A stretch of DNA of 64,000 nucleotides, from positions 62,001-126,000 of the forward strand of contig NBIV01000229.1 in NCBI GenBank assembly GCA_003194525.1, given 5' to 3'. A model generated the notes under the pieces. That model was not told the origin of the DNA. It made no database searches and saw only the letters and a program-made list of their open reading frames with translations. This document shows, piece by piece, positions 1-11,660 of this stretch (its first letter is position 1; each line of letters starts with the position of its first letter). This DNA comes from Gracilariopsis chorda (Eukaryota > Rhodophyta > Florideophyceae > Gracilariales > Gracilariaceae). The position numbers were made by a program, and so were the translations under genes.

Positions 1-1901
1 CACGCAACTCAGCGCTTGTGCGCGCTTGCCGTTCCTTTTCTACAGAGCTCTGCACTTCTGCTTTTGCAACCTACGTTTCACAACACCTTCGTGCTGCTGT
101 TTTCACTGAATATCCACAAAAACTCACAAACACACAGCTGGTACTATCACTATTGCTCCAGCCGATGTGACCATCAACGGTGGTGTAGACCGCGAATGAA
201 GGAGTATGAAGTACACGATTACTGAGAAGAAGAAGGGAATCTGCGGGTTGGAAACAAGAAGAGTTGGAGAGAATCAAAGCGTCGCCCAATGCGAAGGCAA
301 GAAGGGGTTAACGCGCAAATTAGAAAATCGACGACAGCAACATGTTCTCTTGATGTATAAGACGAATCACTTGCCGAATTTAAGAGGAGTTTGACAATGC
401 AGAAATCAAGAAAGCATTATACATGAGAATAATCTATGGCCTACGCTTCAATACTGTTCATGAAAGATCTCATTGCATAAATGGGAGTGCACATAGAAAG
501 TTCAACAGTGGAACGCAACTAGGCCGAAGAAAGGAGTGTGTTCTCGACGACCATTATTCTGCTCTAGTGGTATACTAGATGAGGTTGCACAAAGAGTCTG
601 AAGAAATAACGAAAGCCACAGCTGAGCGAGGGCCGTGATAAGGGTTTTGCCATACAACGGACTATGAAGCAAGGGATATGCAATCGTGGTGTTAAAGACT
701 TAAATGCAGCAAAAGAAAGAATGATAGTTCAGAAATATATGTATTAATGGTCGAGACCGAAACAATCAGGTGTTCACTATCTGGGTGCTACCCGCAATAT
801 CTACGTTACGTGGGAAAAAGTCCGTGATCTAATAATTCGTTACTGGGTTCGGAACACAACACACTTGTTCTCAGACCTCGGAACATCATTGCGGTTAATC
901 AATTTGTTGTTCCTGATCTCCTGGAAGTGCGTAAAGTACACGCGAATGCACCGGTCCTTCGCCACCTGCTTTTGATTGCCGTGGAAAGTCTGGTGTCCAA
1001 TTCCGGAACCCTGGCCGTTCATCAGCGTGTACGGCTTGAAGTGGGTCGGGGTAAAGCGCTGGGATCCGAAGTTGGTGATTGGGAACACCCCGTTGTCTTC
1101 GATGAACTCTGGCACAATGTTGTTCGAGTTCAACACACCCAGTCGAACAGACGCATCCTTGGACACAATACGCGGGGTGAAACTCCTGTCGGGCCTTCCG
1201 GCAATAGAGAATGTGCTAAGTCCAGTCTTGCCTCGGAACGTGAACTCACATTCATCAAACGCCTTGCTGCAGTCCGTCTCGATGATGTCCACACAGATGT
1301 CGCTCACCACTTGCATGATAACTTCGTCAAGGTTATCAAAGCTGGTGCCGACGAAGAGGTCGGGCGATGCAATTCTCCTGAGGAAAGCTTCATCAATTAA
1401 GCTGCCCACTCCAACTGTCACAATGAAAGTGCCTTCGTCCTTGATTTCTGCGGCGATTGCCTCGGCGTTCTGGCCTTCGTTTCCGAAGAATCCACCATCG
1501 GTGATGAGCACGATGGCCTTGCTTCCTTCCGCGTCTTCGAGAAGTTCTTGGCACTCGCTAAGGGCAGTGGAGAACTTGGTTCCTTCGAAGAACTGTCTCG
1601 GCCCGTTCACCGCATTGACGAACTTGTTAAGGTCTCTGGTCGGGTCCTGGATTACCTCAGCGTCTGTGGAAAACGCGACCGCAGAGTTGAATGGATCGGA
1701 AGCAGACTTGAGTTCCACTTGGCGAGCGATCTTGATCACGAAATCTTTCTCCTTATCGTACTGAGAAGTTGTAACGGAGTCGGACTGGTCGAGGAGGTAG
1801 CACACATTGTCGATTCTGCACGGCTTTTCGACGGGCGGCTGGCCGAGCACGGTTCCCAAGATGGTGGTGAACACCGCAAAAAGCACAAAGAAGCGGTTCA
1901 T
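1..1901. repeat. Left arm of a large inverted duplication
   Basis: This stretch is the reverse complement of 4317-6217, with coordinates that always sum to 6218, so I see no insertion or deletion. Only two mismatches were noticed by eye, near 471 and 730, both outside the gene. The arm starts exactly at the start codon of the VWA gene and runs to the window edge, so its true outer end lies outside. The 1.9-kb arms are separated by 2.4 kb of unrelated sequence. The near identity means very recent duplication or continuing gene conversion. Confidence 0.95.
840..1901 (-). CDS. Secreted von Willebrand factor A domain protein, copy 1
   Basis: A 353-residue single-exon protein. It opens with a hydrophobic signal peptide (about residues 1-20, cut near LG-Q). 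A VWA domain of about residues 32-215 follows, with a complete MIDAS metal site: D38, S40 and S42 of DxSxS, T108, and D135 in the LITDG strand. A family-specific tail of about 140 residues contains paired cysteines, a GSQRFTPTHFKPY block and a CVVFRT end. VWA domains bind ligands through a bound metal ion, so an extracellular or wall adhesion role is inferred. The open frame extends to 2006, but I chose the ATG at 1901. Identity with the second copy stops exactly there, and the extra 35 residues are not signal-like. The protein is identical to the 4317-5378 copy. Confidence 0.9.
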   Translation of the reverse strand: MNRFFVLFAVFTTILGTVLGQPPVEKPCRIDNVCYLLDQSDSVTTSQYDKEKDFVIKIARQVELKSASDPFNSAVAFSTDAEVIQDPTRDLNKFVNAVNGPRQFFEGTKFSTALSECQELLEDAEGSKAIVLITDGGFFGNEGQNAEAIAAEIKDEGTFIVTVGVGSLIDEAFLRRIASPDLFVGTSFDNLDEVIMQVVSDICVDIIETDCSKAFDECEFTFRGKTGLSTFSIAGRPDRSFTPRIVSKDASVRLGVLNSNNIVPEFIEDNGVFPITNFGSQRFTPTHFKPYTLMNGQGSGIGHQTFHGNQKQVAKDRCIRVYFTHFQEIRNNKLINRNDVPRSENKCVVFRTQ

Positions 1902-2012
1902 GTTGACGAAAAGATGCAGCAGTATCCAACTGGGGCAAAAAGGAAAGGTTTGGACTACACGGTAGAGGAGATGTAAATGGACTGTGCAACATCGAGGAAC
2001 TCGCATGTTCGG

Positions 2013-2020
2013 CTTTTATA
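2013..2020 (-). promoter_or_regulatory. TATA box of VWA copy 1
   Basis: The minus strand reads TATAAAAG followed by C, about 110 bases upstream of the start codon at 1901. The same octamer lies at a similar distance from the second copy although the surrounding sequence differs. Confidence 0.65.
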
Positions 2021-4188
2021 TTAGTTCGAGTGAACTCGTGCCTGTTGCAGCGTGCTTATGGCCAAGACGGCATTGCATCACTGCTGTGATACAATACAGA
2101 TCTACAATTGTTTGCGTACGAGGTCTTGAGTCTTCGTGTACATTGGTTGCACAGCATGCCCTTGGTAGTATGCTGTACGAATGATGATATGGAACAGAAA
2201 CAGTTTTCTTGATTTCACAGTCAAGTTTTTTTCTACAGGATAATGTGGTCTGCGCAACGTCAGTGCCAAATCGGAAGCTGAGCTGATGAGTGAAATTTGT
2301 CTGTGCTGCCGATGTAGAATGCATAAGCTTATCTTTGTGGTACGTTTCACGTGGACATGTGATGAGGGGCTGGCAGAATTCGGCTTGGTATCCTATGAAA
2401 TATGTGCGAAAGTTGTGCCATTCTAGTTGGCGGCTAGTCCTGGAGGGTTCCCGTGAGGCATGCCGATGCGCATGAGAGCTCCACATTGGCTGTGAATGTT
2501 TCGGTCACGATTATGAAGTGGAAACAAGGTCAAATGCTGTACATGAAGACAACTATTGAACGCTACCGGCTTCGCAAGTGTACAACAATTGGGTTCAGGC
2601 GTGATTGACACGCATTTGTTCATTGTTTTTGGACGAACGAGCAGCATGAAGGTACCAACTGTAACGACGGCCGGCGGGACGCTCACAGCGGTCTTCCATA
2701 TTCTCCACTGTCATCATTGCTGGTGGCTTACACTACGCGATTCAGTAATTCAGAATGCAGCTACCTTTCAGGTCCAGCAGTGTCCAGCAATGTCAAAACA
2801 GTGATGCTCCACATGGTGCATAGCCTTCGGGGCACGGAGGAGGCACCTAGTTCGCGATGGTGCAAATGCACTGCGGGCAGCAGTAGGCATTTTGCCAAGG
2901 GGAAGAACACTTGGAAGCAGAAGAATTCCTGCCCTCAGGGTAAAGGGTTACAACCAGAGTGTGTTCAGCTGTCTGGAGTCATCCATGAACCTTCACTGGC
3001 CCTGCGCTTTTCAGAAACGTGAATGGGATACATATTGATATGCGTAAAGCTTTGCTCCGGATAGAAAGGGCGAGGGCGAGATTCCCAGTAACAAAACGGA
3101 CCCCACAATTCCGTGCAAAACTTGAGCTGCAAGAGAATTGTAGAATGAAGTCTTCTGACTCCAAATAAACCCAGTTGGAGCAGAACATTAATCCTCATCC
3201 TCACACTTTCTCAACATGCGTAAAACCCAACTTACTTCTCTAATGAATATGTGAACCATGTGCATTGGAGGCTCTTCCACCAGCGTTTTCAGTACGACTA
3301 ACTTATAACACACACCAAGCGACTTACACGTAGGTAGTCATCACTTCAGAAGCACATCCTTTCTTTGAACTGATCACAACTATCACAACTGCATTCGTAC
3401 AACAATGACGACCACGCCTTTCAGAAGAAGATGCACGAAGAGTTCACTGGGGAAATTATTAGCACAACAAAAGGCGTTCCCAGTAAAACTGTAGAGGATC
3501 CTCCTTCATGCTCAAGCCTAAGTCTATCAGCTTGGACACAAACCGAAAACAGCGCAGGAGCGGTTTGTATTTTGTTTCGAGTATACTCTGTAACATGCAG
3601 CAGCATAGAAATCATACAGTTGTCCGGGTCCCAATCACCAGACAAGGCTACGCGCGTACGAGTCTGTTGAAAGTTGTGTTAAAGGACAGTTCAACTCCTC
3701 ATAACACACGACTCAACAGAAAAGGAAAAAATTTCCGACACAGGACACGCCCCGAGGGCGAAATGGATGCCATCAATGAACCACTCTATATCAAAAAGAC
3801 CACTAGCAACAAAGCGATGCAACGGTTGAGCAACAATTAACGTCGTAAACATGTTCATGAATTTACAATTTAGGTCGTATCCAGCATGGTTGAGCCAATT
3901 CCCAAACCCTTTCTGTTAACGTGCTCCACGATAATTACAAACGAGTTAGCACTTGTGAAACAGATCGGCATTCACTCATGTCAAATGTTCCCTTTCTGGC
4001 GATATCGGCACAAAAGATGCATGTGGAACAATCACTTCTTCTCTAGAAGCCAGCAGGGGTTTGAGAAGAGAATAACAAACGAAAACTTGTATCTCTTAAC
4101 CTCCTGCTGGCTACAGAGCTCTCCTCATTATGCTTTGACCCAGGGTTCTTCTGAAGCGTCACAGCAATGAGCACATCTCAACCGGCCC

Positions 4189-4196
4189 TATAAAAG
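4189..4196 (+). promoter_or_regulatory. TATA box of VWA copy 2
   Basis: TATAAAAG followed by C lies about 120 bases upstream of the ATG at 4317, which would leave a leader of roughly 90-100 bases. Confidence 0.65.
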
Positions 4197-4316
4197 CAAT
4201 AGCTTTCTCTTACTCCCGGTATAAGAGTCCTACATTGCCATCTACCTGATTTCATACCAAGACCACTCATTTCTCCTACTAACTTCTCCAATTTTGTTTT
4301 GTCAGAACGAGCTACT

Positions 4317-5378
4317 ATGAACCGCTTCTTTGTGCTTTTTGCGGTGTTCACCACCATCTTGGGAACCGTGCTCGGCCAGCCGCCCGTCGAAAAGCCGTGC
4401 AGAATCGACAATGTGTGCTACCTCCTCGACCAGTCCGACTCCGTTACAACTTCTCAGTACGATAAGGAGAAAGATTTCGTGATCAAGATCGCTCGCCAAG
4501 TGGAACTCAAGTCTGCTTCCGATCCATTCAACTCTGCGGTCGCGTTTTCCACAGACGCTGAGGTAATCCAGGACCCGACCAGAGACCTTAACAAGTTCGT
4601 CAATGCGGTGAACGGGCCGAGACAGTTCTTCGAAGGAACCAAGTTCTCCACTGCCCTTAGCGAGTGCCAAGAACTTCTCGAAGACGCGGAAGGAAGCAAG
4701 GCCATCGTGCTCATCACCGACGGTGGATTCTTCGGAAACGAAGGCCAGAACGCCGAGGCAATCGCCGCAGAAATCAAGGACGAAGGCACTTTCATTGTGA
4801 CAGTTGGAGTGGGCAGCTTAATTGATGAAGCTTTCCTCAGGAGAATTGCATCGCCCGACCTCTTCGTCGGCACCAGCTTTGATAACCTTGACGAAGTTAT
4901 CATGCAAGTGGTGAGCGACATCTGTGTGGACATCATCGAGACGGACTGCAGCAAGGCGTTTGATGAATGTGAGTTCACGTTCCGAGGCAAGACTGGACTT
5001 AGCACATTCTCTATTGCCGGAAGGCCCGACAGGAGTTTCACCCCGCGTATTGTGTCCAAGGATGCGTCTGTTCGACTGGGTGTGTTGAACTCGAACAACA
5101 TTGTGCCAGAGTTCATCGAAGACAACGGGGTGTTCCCAATCACCAACTTCGGATCCCAGCGCTTTACCCCGACCCACTTCAAGCCGTACACGCTGATGAA
5201 CGGCCAGGGTTCCGGAATTGGACACCAGACTTTCCACGGCAATCAAAAGCAGGTGGCGAAGGACCGGTGCATTCGCGTGTACTTTACGCACTTCCAGGAG
5301 ATCAGGAACAACAAATTGATTAACCGCAATGATGTTCCGAGGTCTGAGAACAAGTGTGTTGTGTTCCGAACCCAGTAA
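4317..5378 (+). CDS. Secreted von Willebrand factor A domain protein, copy 2
   Basis: A 353-residue protein identical to copy 1 (840-1901) at every position. It has a signal peptide, then a VWA domain with intact MIDAS residues D38, S40, S42, T108 and D135, then the family tail with conserved cysteines. An in-frame ATG six codons upstream (4299) could also be used. I prefer 4317 because the duplication begins exactly there and the hydrophobic signal follows at once. The gene faces away from copy 1. Its own upstream region differs completely from that of copy 1, so the two copies may be expressed under different conditions. It is about 40% similar by eye to the paralogue at 41859-42947, with shared blocks such as DPFNSAVAFS and VPEFIE. 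Confidence 0.92.
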   Translation: MNRFFVLFAVFTTILGTVLGQPPVEKPCRIDNVCYLLDQSDSVTTSQYDKEKDFVIKIARQVELKSASDPFNSAVAFSTDAEVIQDPTRDLNKFVNAVNGPRQFFEGTKFSTALSECQELLEDAEGSKAIVLITDGGFFGNEGQNAEAIAAEIKDEGTFIVTVGVGSLIDEAFLRRIASPDLFVGTSFDNLDEVIMQVVSDICVDIIETDCSKAFDECEFTFRGKTGLSTFSIAGRPDRSFTPRIVSKDASVRLGVLNSNNIVPEFIEDNGVFPITNFGSQRFTPTHFKPYTLMNGQGSGIGHQTFHGNQKQVAKDRCIRVYFTHFQEIRNNKLINRNDVPRSENKCVVFRTQ

Positions 5379-6217
5379 CGAATTATTAGATCACGGACTT
5401 TTTCCCACGTAACGTAGATATTGCGGGTAGCACCCAGATAGTGAACACCTGATTGTTTCGGTCTCGACCATTAATACATATCTTTCTGAACTATCATTCT
5501 TTCTTTTGCTGCATTTAAGTCTTTAACACCACGATTGCATATCCCTTGCTTCATAGTCCGTTGTATGGCAAAACCCTTATCACGGCCCTCGCTCAGCTGT
5601 GGCTTTCGTTATTTCTTCAGACTCTTTGTGCAACCTCATCTAGTATACCACTAGAGCAGAATAATGGTCGTCGAGAACACACTCCTTTCTTCGGCCTAGT
5701 TGCGTTCCACTGTTGAACTTTCTATGTGCACTCCCATTTATGCAATGAGATATTTCATGAACAGTATTGAAGCGTAGGCCATAGATTATTCTCATGTATA
5801 ATGCTTTCTTGATTTCTGCATTGTCAAACTCCTCTTAAATTCGGCAAGTGATTCGTCTTATACATCAAGAGAACATGTTGCTGTCGTCGATTTTCTAATT
5901 TGCGCGTTAACCCCTTCTTGCCTTCGCATTGGGCGACGCTTTGATTCTCTCCAACTCTTCTTGTTTCCAACCCGCAGATTCCCTTCTTCTTCTCAGTAAT
6001 CGTGTACTTCATACTCCTTCATTCGCGGTCTACACCACCGTTGATGGTCACATCGGCTGGAGCAATAGTGATAGTACCAGCTGTGTGTTTGTGAGTTTTT
6101 GTGGATATTCAGTGAAAACAGCAGCACGAAGGTGTTGTGAAACGTAGGTTGCAAAAGCAGAAGTGCAGAGCTCTGTAGAAAAGGAACGGCAAGCGCGCAC
6201 AAGCGCTGAGTTGCGTG
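4317..6217. repeat. Right arm of the inverted duplication
   Basis: This is the mirror of 1-1901. It covers the VWA gene and about 840 bases of downstream sequence, which shows no other gene. The last 30 bases before 6217 still match the first 30 bases of the window, so the repeat probably continues beyond the left edge until the right-hand copy ends, at or after 6217. Confidence 0.95.
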
Positions 6218-7053
6218 GATTAACACGAAGATGGAAATGGCGAAAGAAATTGTGCTGTTCTCCCATAGCTCCTCTACCTTCGTCACTGACAAAAATACTT
6301 GGTGCAGAAGTGCAAAAGCTTTTAGACAAGTAGTGCTAACATTAAGGTTATCCATTGTCTGTTCTAACTAGAACAGACAGTGTGGCAATAGCGCACTATC
6401 AATCCACTGCTTTGTCGGCTCTCCTTTCCAGTCGTCTGATGCGGGTGTCGACGAATGACAAGGGACCCTGTCTCCGGTAAGCACGAACGGGAAATGACCA
6501 CCATTCCATAAGAAAGGTACGGTGAACACACCGAATATTGTATGTCGCCAATGAAGAGGTATGGAACGGTAATTTGTGTCAGTCTTTCGTCTTGTTTGTA
6601 TATAAGAGAGTAAGAGTCAAATTCGGCTCACAACGGCCCTGTACCATTGCACAGACACAGCATCAGTCTGAGAAGAGTTCGTTCTATGTGTGGTGAAGGT
6701 GAAGCCTTCACAATAATCCTTGCACAATTCATAAGCTCAGTTTGGAATAAACATAAGGCAAGTTACTGGACGACTTAATGGGCGGTCGCCACATGTGACT
6801 TCTGCTGCTCAGCTGATCACTGACTAAGTGAAGTTCCAAGCTCAAGAATGCCTCCCAAATCCTTGAATTCCATTGAAATCTTGCTCCATTACTGCTAGTC
6901 TCTTCACCGCAAACCAATGACCAACGTTCCGTGGCCTGGTAGAAGGGGTTCTGGGATAACAGGTCATAATCGGAACCACCAATAGCCTGTGGAAGAAGTG
7001 CAGCTTGTGCTGCAGGAGGTGCGCACAGCATCGGACCGTGCAGACTGGTGAGG
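6218..7053. other. No gene seen
   Basis: This is unique sequence between the duplication and the old LTR element. One 100-codon minus-strand frame (6729-7031) has no recognisable domain or signal and I do not call it. Confidence 0.5.
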
Positions 7054-7058
7054 ATGCT

Positions 7059-7354
7059 TGTTATTCGGGTACGCTACGCAAGTGAGTGCGGACCGTGTTG
7101 CGCTCTGACAGGGAAAATGAACAGGCACAAAAGACCTCAGCAGTCCTACTGAGGCTGCCTCCTCCCTTCAGAGTTCTGCCTCTGGAGGTTGGCTTGTTAT
7201 TCTCTACTGCACACCTTCCTGATGGAAGCTAACTACGGCTTCTTGCGTGTGGATTGCACTGTCGCCCGCACAATTTGGACCGCTCTACCTTGGGTCCTGT
7301 TCTTCTTTTGCAAACGCCTGGTTCCTATTTGGGCAATTGCTCGATCGATTAACA
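7059..7354 (-). repeat. 3' LTR of old family B element
   Basis: It begins TGTTATTCGGG and ends TTAACA on the plus strand. It is paired with 19674-19969 and borders the ATGCT duplication. A G-rich tract just inside could be the polypurine primer. Confidence 0.85.
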
Positions 7355-8985
7355 GTCCCCCATAATCGAACGAAGAGTTTGTTTATTGTAAATTGATGCT
7401 GCGGGCAATTCGTCGCTGGCGCTGGGTTCCTGACACTCGTAGATCTTCGATATACTCCCTCAGCAGTACAGGAACATCGTGCTGAAGAGATTTGTACGCC
7501 ACCCAGTCTGTTTCCTCGTCACTGAAGCCTTTCCACTTCACGAGCAACTGCACCATACCTGCACTTCTTCGAATATCCTTGAATTCTTCGATGGTCATTA
7601 TTTCATTTGCTTGATAGGCTAGGTGTCTTTAATTTCCTGTGTTATTTTAAAGTCCTGTTGCGGAAGAACGTTAAACTTTGGCCGTGTACGTAGTCTTTCT
7701 TTCCAGTAAGCAAGTCTTCAACTTCGAAGATTTAGTTGTCTTGGCATATTCTCAGGCAGAACGGTCCCGACCACTTCAAGTTCATATTTGATCCGGCGTT
7801 CTTCTGCAGTACGCCACGAAGAACGTTATCGCCCTCACAGAAGTTGATGGTTTGCACTCCAGTTCGCTGATTGTGTGACTCTACGGCCGTCTTGCGTTGT
7901 TTCCTTGCGTGATCGGCGCACTCACGTTGAATCGTCTTAAGGGATTTCTGTAGCTTTTTAATGTTCAGAAGGGCGTCTCGCTTTCCTTTGGTGAGGCATT
8001 CTACCGTTTTGATGTTATCATCGTTCAGTATTGCAAACAGTGGGGAGTCAAGCGGGAGGCCACTAAAAACCGTAAGTGGACAATTTCGGTTTAGCCTGAG
8101 AGTTGGTGTGTTGTTGACGGCGGGCTGAATCAAGCTAGGGACGGATGGCCATGCAGTCTGTGGTAGCTGGAGCTCTGATAGTACTGCTCTAGATGCTCTT
8201 AAAATGTTACGGCATACAACTTCCACCGATCCGTTATTCCATGGGCAGTACGGAAGAGTAAAATGGTGTTTAGCTTTGAGCGCATCGGCAATGGGTTCTA
8301 CTGGTTTGTTCTTGAAGTGGATTCCTTGATCGGATATCCAGAACTTTAGAACTCCAAACGCAGCAAAATAGTCGAGTAGTATGGATGCTGTGGTTTCTGC
8401 GTCAGCGTCTGTTGTAGGTTTCAGCCAAACTTAGCCCGATAGGTAGTCCTTGACAATAAGTACGTATAATAAACTTCCTTAGCTGGGCTTCAAATAGCAA
8501 AAATCAAAATGGATGATTTCGTTAGGTTCAATGGCATTCATCGTGTGTCCCAGCAGCCTTGGTACGGTACAACCAGGCTCGGTTGCTATGAAGTGAAAAC
8601 AAGACCGCCCAAACTGTTGAGTGTCAGTTCGGAGGTTATTCCACCAAAAGTGCTCCAGAACAGATTCTATCGTGGGCTCAAAAGCTCTATGTCCTCCGCG
8701 TTTGGTGTGGGCAGCGATCAGAATTCTTAAACGTAGCGTTTTGTCAGATTCAGGGATCCAAACTTAACTGGATGTCAGGTTTCATGTTTTTTCTTCTTTA
8801 GGATGAACTCTGGCGCTTAGGCCGCGTACTTGTTCTGGGATGCCTAAATTTCGTCTATGGAGGGCCCATAGAAGTCTCACCCTACCCCTAGATTGATCGG
8901 GGCGACCAAAACTGCGCAGGGTTTTCCCAAAGTTGATTGCTTCACAGTGTTTTTTGGTTCCACAGCCCATTTTGTAAGCACATCT

Positions 8986-9781
8986 TGTAGTGCAAAGCCC
9001 GGAAGTGGGAGCGCACCGAAAGATGTTCGGCATGTTTCCTCGTTAGAGTTGAGCTTTATTGGGTAGAGCCCTCCTACGAGTGGCACGACTAGATCGAGTT
9101 GTAAGGCCGAGGCCACACGTCGTAGCTTGCGCAGGGAGGTCGAGACAAGAATCAGGTATCCGCAGGAGCGGTGTGCGTGGGGGTGTTCATCCTCTAGAGA
9201 GGTGAGGTCTCCATGTTAGTGGCATTAGCGCACACGAGCCGTGGGTAGCGGGAAAGCCAACTTGTAAAGTGAAAATTAAGAGGAAGCTGAGTCACGAGTG
9301 TCGTGACGAAGACTAACAAAAGTTCTGGCAAATAAACCTTATACAATGCAAACACCAAGAAAGTAGGAATAACAATCCGAATATTCAGATTTTAAATAGG
9401 CAAGGGAGTTAGACTTTCTGTATGCTACAGTGCTTCCCTTCAAGGAAGAGTAGAGAACACACGAAGGCAGTGAGGTCTAGAGCCAATTCCCCAGGTAGGG
9501 GTCCTTTGTTGGGGAAGGTTTACTGGTGCGACGGCAACGCTCCGGCGCACTAAGTACTAACCATCCCTGAAATGGGTGTAAAAATAATAAATAGATTTAA
9601 CTAAATGACTCCCCTTTGGTGGTTCAAGCCCACTACTGTGGCCAACCGCCAACTGAGTCTTCCGTGTCTCACGTGTCCAATCCACTAATATTGGTCGTAG
9701 TTCATGCAATGAATACATTACCGAAACATTCGGGGAATCAAACAAATACCAAGACTCCCCACCTGAGGGCATTGCACTTCA
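8986..9781 (-). repeat. 3' LTR of old family A element
   Basis: On the plus strand it runs from TGTAGTGCAA to TTGCACTTCA and is followed by a C-rich tract, the complement of the polypurine tract, as in the 27092-38646 element. Confidence 0.85.
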
Positions 9782-9980
9782 TATCCCCCTTCTTAGTTGG
9801 GAAAGCAACCGCGAACGCGGGAGAACCAATCGGAAAATGTATGACAAAGGTCCAAACCTCTCCGGGTTAACGGGTCAAAACTCTGCCTCAGAGAAATAAC
9901 CTCCTGCAAAAGCAGCGAACCAGCCCTCCACAAGTGCAAGCTCCTCCGCTTCCTACTCAACTCAGTCAGATCACAACCTT

Positions 9981-11660
9981 TTGAAGGGGAATATGAACAA
10001 CAGCAACAACCAGCCTCCAAGACCGACTCCAGTCGGGAACTTCACAACCAGTTTCCGGTCGGTACCAGTGCCACAAGGGAGGCGAACTCTAGCACAGCCG
10101 GCCAACATTGGCCCAGCGTCCCAGCGTGGGTTCCAACTTCCACCAGCGGTGGCTCCTTGCGGACTGATCCAGCCGACGACTAGGCCTTCTTATTACGATC
10201 TTGTAGGGTTAGATCCGATGAATCAAAGTCACGCCTCTGGGATCGGGCTTGCGCCGTGGTTCCATCCCATTGCAGCCCTTGACGAGGATTTGGTTAGGGC
10301 CTACGCAGATGGTTCCGGGACTTTGCCCGGGGATCTTTCCAGCCTCTTCACCTGTTCGCAGGACTGGCGGCATCGAATCAGCATCCCTGTGCACCATATC
10401 CGAAGAAACTCGAGAGAATCTGCGACTGCGGCTCATGCGGCGCTGGTGCGGATCGCATTTCCACGGCGGAGCCGGCGCCTTTCGAATTCCTGGTGCCTAC
10501 CGGCTTTGGCTTCGACGTCAGCCTATTCCGCACGCGCAGTGAAATCGGTTACGGCGAATGCCTGGCCAGCCTCGAAGCCCTGGCGTTAAGTAACTTTCCC
10601 GCTGCGTGGCAAGAAGCCCTGTGTTGGGAACGACCGATACTTCGGGCTGAATTCCGATACCTCCGCCGGCAATCCCGGTCCAACTTCCTCCAACACTTCA
10701 TTCGTTATGAATGGCGCTGGCGATCCCGATTCGTGTACTTTGTCCCGTATCAAAACGTGGAGATTGAGCAGATTGCTCTGCCTCACCGATAGGGTCCGTA
10801 CGTCGCACTCCCTGAATGGTGGTGTTCTCACGAGGCCTGCCAGGGTTGCTACGTTTAGCTCCATCCGGCACTCACGTACCTCGGTTCCTTTTTGATTCAG
10901 GATGCCCGGTCGGAGCTTTGGTCGATAATTGTAACCGAGTGGGCTGCCCGCACTGCGGCGTATATCCTCGCTGAGGTTTATGACCAGTATCGACTGTGGT
11001 TCATCCAACCGCGTGTTCGGGCCGCTATTCACAATCTGGACCTCAGTGTCCCCCTTGGGGGTATTGCCACTAATGGAGAAGTACTCCAATTACTTGGTTT
11101 GGTCAACAGTATTGACTGAAGCGAGGTCCCGCTGGAACAGAGCGGTCGGTATGATGGCAGCAGTGGCGGTACCAGTGTTCTGGGTCTTGGTAGGAACATC
11201 ACCCTTGCGGGGGACTTCATCTACTTCGATCCCTGGGAGTTCCGGAAGATTTCCTCGGAATAGTGGAGGGAACTCCGCGATGCACCGCGGCACGAGCCGG
11301 ACGACCACCCGACTGGGTACGTCGATTCCAACGATTACTACCTCACGTATAGCGGGGATGACCCGATGGTAGATAACAAACCAGAAGAGCCCGGGGACAT
11401 GGAACTAGATTTTGCCGACATGGTCGTAGACGAATCCCCCGAGGGCGTGCTTCTGGTTCCCAGTCCTCCGACGGCGAGCGCCGGGCTTTCACTCCCCAGC
11501 GGGGGGTACAGTCAGTGAAAGCGAGGCCATTGCCCACTTCCTCCGCGGAGCGGGTTTAAGCACTGCCGAGATTTCAGGTGACGCTACCGCGATGGTGGAT
11601 GCCTTGGCTTACCGCCTTGCGGGTGGTCACGCCCCGGACGATGGGGAGGGGTCGAACCTC
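9981..11660 (+). pseudogene. Relic of the family A antisense gene
   Basis: The plus-strand sequence is related all along its length to the 595-codon open frame at 27975-29762. The N-terminal part, the central block (EIGYGE, ALCWERP, RSNFLQ-FIRYE) and the acidic C-terminal part are all recognisable. It holds the same place, between the 3' LTR and the chromodomain. It is broken. Its value is comparative: the same gene was present when this much older copy inserted. Confidence 0.8.

Larger units (their letters stand above)
1902..4316. other. Spacer between the divergent VWA copies, holding both promoters
   Basis: This 2.4-kb stretch separates the two head-to-head gene copies. It has no open frame that looks coding and no repeat shared by its two ends. 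Each side carries its own TATA box, and the sequences just upstream of the two start codons are unrelated, so identical proteins sit behind different promoters. Confidence 0.7.

Noticed and set aside
976-1764. Antisense frames of 262 and 157 codons across the VWA genes (also 4454-5242 and 4818-5291)
   Set aside because: They are shadows of the VWA coding frame, duplicated with it. They have no domain and their composition follows the sense codons.
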